NCBI RefSeq assembly: GCF_002156705.1
Contig: NZ_CP019893.1
Location: 3,534,001 to 3,598,000, forward strand
Source of the DNA: Natrarchaeobaculum aegyptiacum
GTDB lineage: Archaea; Halobacteriota; Halobacteria; Halobacteriales; Natrialbaceae
Direction of reading: 5' to 3'
Length of the DNA stretch: 64,000 nucleotides
Shown here: positions 9,198 to 16,274 of the stretch, one piece after another
Position numbering within the stretch: the stretch's first letter is position 1
Layout: every line of letters begins with the position of its first letter
Translations under genes and position numbers: made by a program
The notes under the pieces: model-generated
Told to the model about the DNA's origin: nothing
Seen by the model: the letters and a program-made list of their open reading frames with translations, nothing else
The model's database searches: none

Positions 9198-9608
9198 ATG
9201 CCACTCGAGGAAGACGACGAGATCGAGGCGGTGCTCGAGTACGAGACGGTTGCGGTCGTCGGCTGTTCGACGACGCCGGGGAAGGCGGCCCACGACGTGC
9301 CGGCGTACCTCGCCGAACACGGGTACGAGGTGATCCCCGTCAATCCCTACGCTGACGAGGTGCTCGATCGGGAGGCGGTCGACTCGCTGTTGGCAGTCGA
9401 CGAGGAGATCGACGTGGTCTGCGTCTTCAGGCCCAGCGAAGAGGTCGACGGAATCGTCGATGCAGCCCTCGAGCGAGACGACGTGTCGGTGATCTGGACG
9501 CAACTGGGTATTCGTGACGACGACGCCGCCGCGCGGGCAGAAGCCGACGGTCGGTCGGTCGTCCAGGACCGGTGTATGAAGGTCGAACATCGACGACTCG
9601 CAGCCTGA
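9198..9608 (+). CDS. CoA-binding domain protein (YccU-like)
   Basis: A 136-residue single Rossmann domain of the CoA-binding family. The nucleotide/CoA loop is seen at VVGCSTTPGKAAH (about residues 17-29), followed by IPVNPYADEVL and VVCVFRPSEEV, which are typical of the YccU-like stand-alone proteins. It resembles the N-terminal CoA-binding part of acyl-CoA synthetases but lacks the ATP-grasp parts, so it is probably not a ligase by itself. Function in the cell is not established. A TATA box lies 25 bases upstream. Confidence 0.85.
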   Translation: MPLEEDDEIEAVLEYETVAVVGCSTTPGKAAHDVPAYLAEHGYEVIPVNPYADEVLDREAVDSLLAVDEEIDVVCVFRPSEEVDGIVDAALERDDVSVIWTQLGIRDDDAAARAEADGRSVVQDRCMKVEHRRLAA

Positions 9609-9692
9609 GGAAATCGAAGTCGCCGCTATCGGATCGACACCTGAGGGCACCGACAGAGACTTACCGGCAAGCGCAGTACGACAACTGAGACC

Positions 9693-10007
9693 ATGTGTGA
9701 CCAGTTCGGGGACTGTTCGAACGACGGGACCTGCCAGCTCGTCCTCAGAAACCGGCAGACGGGGATGGAACTGGTCGAGCATCACTGCAAGGCCCACCTC
9801 GTCCTGCGGGTCTGGGAGGTCGAACGCGACGACGCGTTCGAGGTCGTCGACGCGCGGACACTCGACTGGTCGCCGGACGCGACAGATCCGTTCGACGTCC
9901 CAGCCGACGACGACTCTTCCGACGATGGGCAACCGCTCGAGCGTCACGGACCAGTCGTCGGGCCGGTTCGTGAGCCGTCAGCCGAGATCACTGACGCGGA
10001 CGAGTGA
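9693..10007 (+). CDS. Small conserved haloarchaeal protein, Cys/His-containing
   Basis: A 104-residue acidic protein of unknown function. The N-terminal 45 residues contain Cys2, Cys8, Cys15 and the cluster HHCKAH, a possible metal-binding set. The C-terminal half is acidic and low in complexity. A TATA-like ACTTACC lies about 28 bases before ATG 9693. It is convergent with the coiled-coil gene that follows. Composition and codon use match its neighbours, so it is probably a real gene. Confidence 0.65.
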   Translation: MCDQFGDCSNDGTCQLVLRNRQTGMELVEHHCKAHLVLRVWEVERDDAFEVVDARTLDWSPDATDPFDVPADDDSSDDGQPLERHGPVVGPVREPSAEITDADE

Positions 10008-10036
10008 TCGGGGAGAAACGCCGAGCGTGTTCTGGG

Positions 10037-10381
10037 TCAGTCAGCGGTCGCGTCTTCGCTCTCCTCGCGTTCGTCGGTCGAGGCGTCCTCGCTCGCCTCG
10101 GGGTCGTCCGGGTCTGGGGCCGTCTCCGGTTCGTCTGCGTCGTCGATCGCAGCGTCGGCGAGGATCGCGTCGGCGTCGAGTCCCTGTTCTTCTGCGATCG
10201 CCAGCAGTAACGCTCGCTGTTCGGTGACCTGATGGTCCAGCCGCTTGACGGTGTCGTGGGTGTCGTCGACCTCGCCCTCGAGGTTGACGATCCGTTGCTG
10301 GAGTTGCTGGACCTGCTTGTACATCGCTTCGGCGCTCTCTGAGAGGGTTTGAATCTTCTTTGCGGTGCTGCCGAGTCCCAT
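10037..10381 (-). CDS. Haloarchaeal coiled-coil protein (DUF5798-like)
   Basis: A 114-residue protein starting MGLGSTAKKIQTL. Residues about 15-70 form a heptad-rich coiled coil with runs such as YKQVQQLQQRIVNLEGEV. The C-terminal 45 residues are a strongly acidic Asp/Glu/Ala tail. I recognise it as the haloarchaeal family annotated DUF5798; its function is unknown. The open frame extends upstream to 10429, but the internal ATG at 10381 begins the conserved part. Its length suggests a small cytoplasmic oligomer. Confidence 0.75.
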   Translation of the reverse strand: MGLGSTAKKIQTLSESAEAMYKQVQQLQQRIVNLEGEVDDTHDTVKRLDHQVTEQRALLLAIAEEQGLDADAILADAAIDDADEPETAPDPDDPEASEDASTDEREESEDATAD

Positions 10382-10850
10382 GGTCGAGCGATGTTTCGGC
10401 TGGCTAATGGGCCTTTTCCTCTCTGTCACGCCTCGAGCGACGATAGACTGTCCACTGGTACCCTACTACATTATGGGGTCGCGTGGTTCTTTCACCGCTG
10501 GGCGTCCATTCCGGAGGGATGGTTCCCAGAGAGCGCTGGACGTCCGAGTGGGCGGAATGCAGGTCGCGCTCGTCTTGGGAGCGTACGACGTCGTCCTGAT
10601 CGTCCTCGCCGTACCGCTGTCGTCGAAAGAGCGAGGCGAGTCGGGGGCCACAGACCACGGCGACCTCGAGTGACCGTCCGTCACCGCGGAGCAAATCAAC
10701 TGAAATGCGTCGAACGATTCCATCCTGCTGAACCCAGATGGAGCGGCGGAGCGAACGGGTGAGACGACTGCTGTGGATTGCTGAGGACCCGATCGCAGTC
10801 TGGCGATTTTGGAGGCGAAAGGTCCTTAAGTGCCAGGCGTCTACGGGTAG
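10382..10850. other. Non-coding gap before SRP RNA
   Basis: About 470 bases with no gene I can support. It should carry the promoter of the coiled-coil gene and, at its right end, that of the SRP RNA. A 38-codon frame at 10557-10673 has a hydrophobic start but no conserved motif or promoter. Confidence 0.5.
10825..10830 (+). promoter_or_regulatory. TATA box of SRP RNA
   Basis: CTTAAG, preceded by an A-rich GCGAAAGG, lies about 26 bases before the predicted RNA 5' end near 10851. Confidence 0.55.
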
Positions 10851-11160
10851 ATGGATAGGTCGGGCAGTTTGGCCCTGCTCACAACCCGCGCTATGGTCAT
10901 TAGCGGGGACCGAAGGCCGCGGGCGTCCGGTCAGACCGACCGGGGCCCCGGGAGCCAACAGAGAAGCCTCGTCCGTCGGGGACAGCGGTCCACGGTGGCC
11001 GTCCGCAGGGACGTCCCATCGTGGTTAACCGGCGACAGCCCATCAGGCGCGGAAGCGAGCAGTGGACCGCCGGACACCTGTCGCTCGACGGGTCGCGGGG
11101 TGGAGAAGGCAACCGGGATTCCCCCGGTCGGAACGCCGGGCAATCGCGGAATCCACCATT
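10851..11160 (+). ncRNA. ffs: Signal recognition particle RNA (7S RNA)
   Basis: RNA scaffold of the archaeal signal recognition particle, about 310 bases. The conserved SRP54-binding helix 8 is at 11045-11062: AGGCGCGGAAGCGAGCAG, with the diagnostic GGAA and AGCAG sides of the internal loops. Near the 5' end GGTCGGGCAGTTTGGCC followed by CTGCTCACAACCCGC forms the helix 3/4 region of archaeal SRP RNAs. The ends pair weakly (TGGAT near 10852-10856 with ATCCA at 11151-11155), defining helix 1. The exact ends are estimated to within about 10 bases. Several frames across it are open only because it is GC-rich. Confidence 0.92.
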
Positions 11161-11296
11161 CATAATTCATACCGATCATTGACGCGACGCGAGCGACGTC
11201 GTTCGCGCGACCCCACGTCGATCGCTGTCCCGATCTCGGTTCTGTCGCCGCAACTGGCAAACGGACGGATAACCGCGGCGCGCCGCCTCGAGAGTG

Positions 11297-12535
11297 TCAC
11301 TCCTGGGGCGTCAGCCGAACGATCGGTGCGTCCCCGTCGTCGACGGCGACGTAGACGTCACCGGTATCCGGGGCCACCACGACGTCCCTGATTCGCCAGC
11401 CTCGGCCCTCGAGCAGACGATCTTTCTCCGAGACGTCGGTTCCGTCGACGCTGAAGCGACCGAGGTACTGTCCAGCGAGATTTCCGACGAGGAGGTCGCC
11501 CTGCCACTCCGGGAAAGTATCGCCGTCGTAGAACGTCATTCCCGCCGGTGGAAATCCACCGGAGCCACACTTCCAGTAGTAGACGGGGTCGACCACGTCG
11601 TCGCGGTCGGCCGGCTCGTCACCGATGGGTTCGTCGGTCCCGTACGCACAGCCGTAGTGAGCGATCGGCCAGCCGTAGTTGCTGCCAGCCTCGAGCACGT
11701 TGAGTTCGTCGCCGTCTTCTTCACCGTGTTCGCTCTGCCAGAGTTCGTCCGTTTCGGGGTGGACCGTCATCCCCTGGGCGTTCCGGTGACCGTAGGTGTA
11801 GATGGCGTCGACGGCATCTTCATCGTCGACGAACGGGTTGTCGTCCGGGATCGAACCGTCGGGCTCGAGCCGGAGCGTCGTCCCGAGGTCGTTTGAGCGG
11901 TCCTGAGAGACGTGCTCGGCGTCGAAGCCGTCTTCCCGTCGGTCGCCGACCGAGACGTACAGCCGGTCGTCGGGGCCGAAGACGGCGCGTGAGCCGAAGT
12001 GGCCGCTCGAGTCGAGCCACGGCTCGGCGACGTACAGTTCGGTGCCGTCGGTGAGTTCGGGGTCGTCTCCGTCGTCGGCCTCGAGTCGGGCGCGGCCGAC
12101 TGCCGTCGTCGACTCGCCGTCGTCGTTCGCGATCGAGTACGTCAGGTACACCCGCGGGTCGTCCGGAAAGTCGGGGTGGAGTGCGACGTCGAGCAACCCA
12201 CCCTGTCCCGTCACGTAGACGACCGGCGCACCGTCGACTTCGGTGTGGCTCCCCCCTTCGCGGTCCACCAGTGAGAGCCGACCCTCGCGCTCGGTGACGA
12301 GCAGTCGCGAGTCCCCGGGAACGATGGCCATCGCCCACGGGTGTGCGAGCCCGTCGACGACCGTCTCGACCGCGAACGGGTCGTCGACGCTCGTCTCGAG
12401 GGCATCGACACAGCCGGCGAGTGCCGCAGTGAGTCCGCCGCCGATGGCTGCGAGCGCGCCTCGACGTGTGGACCCGGGGCCGGTCCTCGAGCGGGGTTCG
12501 CGCCGAGGTCGAGGGCGCTCCTGACTCGGTTCCAT
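11297..12535 (-). CDS. PQQ-dependent aldose sugar dehydrogenase-like lipoprotein
   Basis: Predicted secreted six-bladed beta-propeller of the soluble glucose dehydrogenase/HHIP type, which oxidises aldose sugars with PQQ. Start ATG 12535 was chosen because it directly precedes a Tat signal (twin Arg at 24-25) and a lipobox LAGC (Cys42). Family motifs follow: LLVTEREGRL, LLDVALHPDF, and GHRNAQGM with TDELWQSEHGEEDGDE, which contribute Ca2+ and PQQ sites. It is 412 aa and complete. Whether the host makes PQQ cannot be seen here; related proteins may use other cofactors. The upstream part of the open frame is not conserved. Confidence 0.88.
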   Translation of the reverse strand: MEPSQERPRPRREPRSRTGPGSTRRGALAAIGGGLTAALAGCVDALETSVDDPFAVETVVDGLAHPWAMAIVPGDSRLLVTEREGRLSLVDREGGSHTEVDGAPVVYVTGQGGLLDVALHPDFPDDPRVYLTYSIANDDGESTTAVGRARLEADDGDDPELTDGTELYVAEPWLDSSGHFGSRAVFGPDDRLYVSVGDRREDGFDAEHVSQDRSNDLGTTLRLEPDGSIPDDNPFVDDEDAVDAIYTYGHRNAQGMTVHPETDELWQSEHGEEDGDELNVLEAGSNYGWPIAHYGCAYGTDEPIGDEPADRDDVVDPVYYWKCGSGGFPPAGMTFYDGDTFPEWQGDLLVGNLAGQYLGRFSVDGTDVSEKDRLLEGRGWRIRDVVVAPDTGDVYVAVDDGDAPIVRLTPQE

Positions 12536-12728
12536 GACCGACGCTGGTTCCCGTAGTGGGTAAAATCCGTCGCCCGTCCCTGCGTGCCAGTTATCGTCGG
12601 ATGGGACGGCCTCGCTGTGGCCGGTCGCGCTCGCACTGGTCGCTCTCGCTGGGGCTTCAGCCCGAGCCGACCTGCCGAACCTGTTCGGATGACAAAGTAT
12701 ACACCGTTCTCGAAAAAACGGTCTACCA

Positions 12729-13523
12729 ATGGATCGGCAGCGAATCGCGCTCGGTCTCGTCGTGCTGGCAGCGACGGTCACCCTCGCTGGCTGTAGCGCC
12801 ATCAGTATTCCCGGGGCCGACGGGACCAGCGGGGAGCCCGACCCGGTCGACGTCTTCGAGGGTGCGTTCGTCCACAGCGACGACCTCGAGGCCGTCAGCG
12901 GCGAGCGGACGATGCTCGTGTCAGACGGCGAGGCGACCACGAGTGAAACCGTCGCGGTCGCCGAACGACCGTACGTCGAGTACCGCAGCGAGGTGCTCGA
13001 GTCGGCAGTTCCCGACCGCGAGGGGGACGTCTACGTCTCGAACGCGACGGGGTCGTGGTGGTACTATCCCGACTCGAACGTCGTCCACGAATATCGGGCC
13101 GACGAGCCGTACGATAGCGACGAGGTCCGGGCCGCCCGGGCCGACGAAGCCGACCGACAGGCGGACCTCTACGACGTCGAGTACCTCGGAACCGAAACCG
13201 TCGCCGACCGCGAGGCCCACGTCGTCGACGTGACGGCGGCAAACGAAACCGTCACCGAGGGGCTCTCCTTGCTCGTCGGCGACACCGAGTTCGTCTTCGC
13301 CCTCGAGACCGTGAACCCGGAAGCTGAACTCGAGGTCGTCGAGCAACGCCTCTGGATCGACGTCGAGTACGACTACCCGCTCCGCGAGGAGGTCGTCATC
13401 GAGGACGACGACGGGACCGAGTACCTGCTCCGAGAGTGGTTCGAGTCGGTCGACTTCGAAGACGACGTCGACGACGAGACGTTCGTGTTCGAGCCGCCGG
13501 CGAATGCGACCGTCCACGAGTGA
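12729..13523 (+). CDS. LolA-like outer-membrane-lipoprotein-sorting family lipoprotein
   Basis: A 264-residue secreted lipoprotein: short positively charged N-terminus, hydrophobic stretch and lipobox LAGC with Cys22. The rest is beta-rich, with repeated VEYRSEV, DREAHVVDV and WIDVEYDYPLREEV stretches that look like the LolA/LppX half-barrel fold (often annotated DUF4367 or lipoprotein-sorting in haloarchaea). Archaea have no outer membrane, so a lipid or hydrophobic ligand-carrying role outside the cell is inference. It is divergent from the sugar dehydrogenase gene, with a 193-base shared upstream region. Confidence 0.8.
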   Translation: MDRQRIALGLVVLAATVTLAGCSAISIPGADGTSGEPDPVDVFEGAFVHSDDLEAVSGERTMLVSDGEATTSETVAVAERPYVEYRSEVLESAVPDREGDVYVSNATGSWWYYPDSNVVHEYRADEPYDSDEVRAARADEADRQADLYDVEYLGTETVADREAHVVDVTAANETVTEGLSLLVGDTEFVFALETVNPEAELEVVEQRLWIDVEYDYPLREEVVIEDDDGTEYLLREWFESVDFEDDVDDETFVFEPPANATVHE

Positions 13524-13553
13524 CGGTGGGAAATCTCGAGCAGCGGGTACCAG

Positions 13554-13802
13554 CTATCGGTAGAAAACGGCGGTGTGTCCGCGGGTCTCGAACAGCTCTG
13601 CGTCGACGCGGTCGGCGAGGGTCTCTGCTTTCTCTTCGGTCGAGCTGCCGGATCGAGCCGCCCGGAGGAACTTCACCTTCACGAGGTCTTCGTTCGTGAG
13701 TTGGTCGTCGAGTTCGTCGACGACGGCTTCGATGCCACTCTTGCCAACCCAGACGGTGACGTCCAGATCGTGGGCGCGACGTTTGCGCTCCTGCTGGTCC
13801 AT
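13554..13802 (-). CDS. YhbY-type RNA-binding (CRM domain) protein
   Basis: An 82-residue CRM-domain protein. The RNA-binding loop VWVGKSGI (GKxG) is at about residues 16-23, followed by LVKVKFLRAARSG and a final GHTAVFYR. YhbY proteins bind pre-ribosomal RNA. The frame is open upstream to 13868, but ATG 13802 begins the conserved part MDQQERKRR. I expect it to lie directly after rnp4, the RNase P protein gene that now sits 2 kb upstream on the same strand beyond an insertion. Confidence 0.9.
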   Translation of the reverse strand: MDQQERKRRAHDLDVTVWVGKSGIEAVVDELDDQLTNEDLVKVKFLRAARSGSSTEEKAETLADRVDAELFETRGHTAVFYR

Positions 13803-14124
13803 AGCCCGTCTAGCGGTGCCGACGGTTTGAATGTTCTCGAACGGATCGCTCGAGACGGAACCAGCCACGGTCGACTGGTCAGTATCCTAACGTTCATGAT
13901 GGTTGATTCCGAACGAATAGGTGCGCACGAAAGTGCGCGAAGCCGGAGTGCACGCCTCCAAGCTACACACTCCGGCTCTAACACAGCCCCCGCGTAGCGG
14001 GAGCAATCCACCATTGACACCGGCGAAATAAAGACCTGCCGACGTCCACTCGAGTCAGCCGGAGCCTGTTCTGGTTCTCGAGCGTGGTTGCCTCCCGCCA
14101 CGTCGGGTGCGATCACCACACACC
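13803..14124. other. Hairpin-rich intergenic DNA; possible TnpB/omega-RNA remnant
   Basis: No whole gene. Three perfect hairpins follow one another: GCGCAC-GAAA-GTGCGC (13923-13938), AGCCGGAGTG with CACTCCGGCT (13941-13977, 17-base loop) and CCCGC-GTA-GCGGG (13989-14001). A plus-strand frame from 13921 to the TAA near 14034 reads across all three and contains ASKLHTPALTQPPRSGSN, which resembles to me the tail of IS1341-type TnpB proteins. I cannot verify this. Confidence 0.4.
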
Positions 14125-14304
14125 ATGCCCAGACCCGCCACGATCCATTGCGACTGTGGAACCGACGTTCGAACGGAGCCGACTGTCGGTGTCGTCACCT
14201 GTCCCGATTGCGACTCGAGGTTCGCCGCGAGAATCGTCGAACTGCCCAGCGACCACGACGGCTCGAGTCCGTTTCCCGGGATACGCTCGACTCGCGGGCC
14301 TTGA
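14125..14304 (+). CDS. Small zinc-ribbon protein
   Basis: A 59-residue protein starting MPRPATIHCDCGTDVR. Cysteines are arranged CxC (residues 9 and 11) and CxxC (about 25 and 28), the spacing expected for a small zinc ribbon, and the rest is short and acidic. Function is unknown; single zinc ribbons of this size are common in haloarchaea. It ends 18 bases before an ISH3-family element. The frame is open further upstream, but ATG 14125 best fits the conserved cysteine region. Confidence 0.6.
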   Translation: MPRPATIHCDCGTDVRTEPTVGVVTCPDCDSRFAARIVELPSDHDGSSPFPGIRSTRGP

Positions 14305-14482
14305 CCTCCTCCCACGGCTGAACAGTAGTTGCTGATTCGATCAGGAAAGCCGCAAGGATTGGAGTGTCGTTCTCAACTCCGGCTTCGTGAAACCGTTCTC
14401 AGTGCTGTCCAGAGAGCGTAACAGCTGTCGAAGCGTTTCCTCAGCCTTGTTCTTCCAGTCTTACCAGTACTGAGGGGCGTAC

Positions 14483-14508
14483 TGACTCGGGCTGCTCAGC
14501 CCGAGTCA
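14483..14508 (-). terminator. 12-bp-stem hairpin after transposase (likely terminator)
   Basis: TGACTCGGGCTG, two bases, then CAGCCCGAGTCA forms a perfect 12-bp hairpin starting 17 bases past the transposase stop, inside the insertion sequence. It may stop transcription out of the element. An alternative is a transposition-related structure. Confidence 0.5.
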
Positions 14509-14524
14509 GTCGCCGAGATAACCG

Positions 14525-15655
14525 CTACCCGTACGGTATTTGCCCGAGAAACGCGCGAAACAGGGCGGTCGGGACGACTGGATCCGTCCCGACCGCCCGG
14601 CGGGACGTCACGAGCAGGTTCGTCAACACCCACAGATTGTACAGCGCGACGGCGAACAGGAAGTAAAAGAGCCGTACTGAGAACGTCGGTGACGACGTTC
14701 TCGGGAGAAACTCCGTAATCTTGCGATAGGACGTTTCGATTCCCCAACGACGGCGATATGCTTCAGCCAGTGGCCGGGCGATCTCGACGTCAGTGCCGAC
14801 GTCGAGATCGCGGTTGGTAACCAGACAGAAGTGGTCGTCATTTCGTGTTCGATGCGGAACGACGACGAGCCGGACTGTCGTTCGGCCCGTCGGCGGATTC
14901 GACCGAGCCATCTCGTACTCTGCAATGAACGTGTCGCTGTCGTGGTCATCAATAAATTGCTGTACCTTTTGTGTTTGCGGCGCACGCATGAGGAACTCAA
15001 CGTCGAGTTCTTCGAGCGCTAGGGCGAGGTGAACACGATAGAAGCCACGATCGAGATAAAGGCGGTTGATTTCGACATACTCGCGGACGTCTGAGACGAG
15101 TTGGCGGAGTGCATCCGCCAACTCGTCGGTATCGCTGCCCTCCAAGGCTACCGATCCAAGCGTGAAACGGACGCTCGGATCGACGATACAGACGGTAGCG
15201 AACTTGTACGCGCGATCGGTGCCCTGCGCTGGATTCGTTGTACAGACGTGAGGAGTCTCTTTGTCCCCGTAATAGAGCCAGTCGTGAACGTCGATTGCGA
15301 CGTCTACTGGCCTGGTAAACACGCGGTTGCGAGCGGCTTCGTCGAGGATTGCGTCGCGGACGCGGTCGAACTGATCGTCGACCGCGTCCGCGTCGAGTCC
15401 ACGTAGATGGTAGAGGAGCGCTCGTGCGAGCGGATTTCGAGCGGTTGCGTCAATGGCGATATCGTCGCCACGGGCGAGCTGATAGGCTTTCGCACCAGTA
15501 TTGGCGAATTCATTGTCGAATGCGATCCGAGCGAGGACTTGCTGGAAGTCCTCGCTCGGATAGGTGCCGTTCGCAGCGATCCCGAACTCAAGTTCTGGAA
15601 ACAGCATCGACGACGCTGCACGAGTCACCTGCGTTGCCTCAGTTGTCTCGACCAT
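14525..15655 (-). CDS. ISH3-family (IS4-like, DDE) transposase
   Basis: A 376-residue DDE transposase. The catalytic residues are visible in three blocks: first Asp in AIDVHDWLYYGD (about residue 121), second Asp in LYLDRGFYR (about 200), and the glutamate in YRRRWGIETSYRK, the YREK motif of the IS4 superfamily (about 307). It shares YYGD, YLDRxFY and GIExxYR with the other transposase in this window but is otherwise quite different, so the two elements are separate members of one family. No frameshift is seen, so it is probably functional. It lies antisense to the zinc-ribbon gene. Confidence 0.92.
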   Translation of the reverse strand: MVETTEATQVTRAASSMLFPELEFGIAANGTYPSEDFQQVLARIAFDNEFANTGAKAYQLARGDDIAIDATARNPLARALLYHLRGLDADAVDDQFDRVRDAILDEAARNRVFTRPVDVAIDVHDWLYYGDKETPHVCTTNPAQGTDRAYKFATVCIVDPSVRFTLGSVALEGSDTDELADALRQLVSDVREYVEINRLYLDRGFYRVHLALALEELDVEFLMRAPQTQKVQQFIDDHDSDTFIAEYEMARSNPPTGRTTVRLVVVPHRTRNDDHFCLVTNRDLDVGTDVEIARPLAEAYRRRWGIETSYRKITEFLPRTSSPTFSVRLFYFLFAVALYNLWVLTNLLVTSRRAVGTDPVVPTALFRAFLGQIPYG

Positions 15656-15856
15656 ATCGAGACAACGACCGCGACGGCAATCGTCACTTGGTCACTTCAG
15701 CAACTACTGTGAAGCCGTGGGATTCCTCCGCTGGGATGTAGGAACGACTCCGACGGTTCGGGGCGGCAAGTCCCGAGCGTGATGGGGCCTCGACGGTCGC
15801 CAGCGATCTCAGCGATCGCCGGCGGTCCCAGTGGCAGCGTTTCCCACCGCTCGAGG

Positions 15857-16135
15857 TCAGGTGTCGTACGGATACCGCGCGTGAGCGCCACAGGAACAGG
15901 TGATCACGACGTGTCCACGCTGGAGCCTGACCCGTGCGTTTTCGCCGGGGACGAGGTAGGTATCACACTCGTCGCAGGTAAACCGTCGAAACGTTCGGGG
16001 GAGGGTGAGTCGATTCCGTTCGGCGATCCGTCGTGCCAGTCGAACGTACTCTCTGGCACGATCCTCGTCCCCGGCTTTCGCCGCCGCTCGAGCGAGGTTC
16101 TCGAGCCGGTCGATCCGTTCGGCGGCGACGGTCAT
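15857..16135 (-). CDS. rnp4: Ribonuclease P protein component 4 (Rpr2/Rnp4)
   Basis: A 92-residue archaeal RNase P subunit (Rpp21 homologue) that assists 5' processing of tRNA precursors. The N-terminal two thirds is helical (ERIDRLENLARAAAKAG). The zinc ribbon is formed by CDEC and, about 30 residues later, CSC, ending in HARYPY. ATG 16135 is chosen because the conserved first helix starts right after it. The upstream portion of the open frame overlaps the divergent binding-protein promoter region. The expected neighbour yhbY is 2 kb downstream beyond inserted DNA. Confidence 0.92.
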   Translation of the reverse strand: MTVAAERIDRLENLARAAAKAGDEDRAREYVRLARRIAERNRLTLPRTFRRFTCDECDTYLVPGENARVRLQRGHVVITCSCGAHARYPYDT

Positions 16136-16274
16136 GCCAGATCGTTCGGGGACGGCCACCTTGGGGTTACTGGTGTCGCGTCGGGAGCAGAACTCGCGAA
16201 CACGCGACTGGCTCACCCGACCGTCCGGCAGCGCAATACTGTTAACCGCCTGTGGCGAACGGTCGCCTGTCCAG

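Larger units (their letters stand above)
14323..15709 (-). mobile_element. ISH3-family insertion sequence (copy 1), 1387 bp
   Basis: Ends are inverted repeats CAGTAGTTGCTGA (14323-14335) and TCAGCAACTACTG (15697-15709). Both sides carry TGAA (14319-14322 and 15710-15713), a 4-base target duplication. It contains one intact transposase gene on the minus strand. Removing the element and one TGAA restores CCCACGGCTGAAGCCGTGGG, a perfect 8-bp-stem palindrome with TGAA as its loop, so insertion was exactly into the loop. The flanking palindrome resembles right-end hairpins of haloarchaeal IS200/IS605-type elements. Confidence 0.88.

Noticed and set aside
10557-10673. A 38-codon frame with a hydrophobic start
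   Set aside because: No promoter, conserved residues or neighbour link; length too short to trust.
10738-11391. Several open frames on both strands across the SRP RNA
   Set aside because: They cover a structured RNA with the SRP helix 8 signature and show no protein motif; GC-rich DNA keeps them open.
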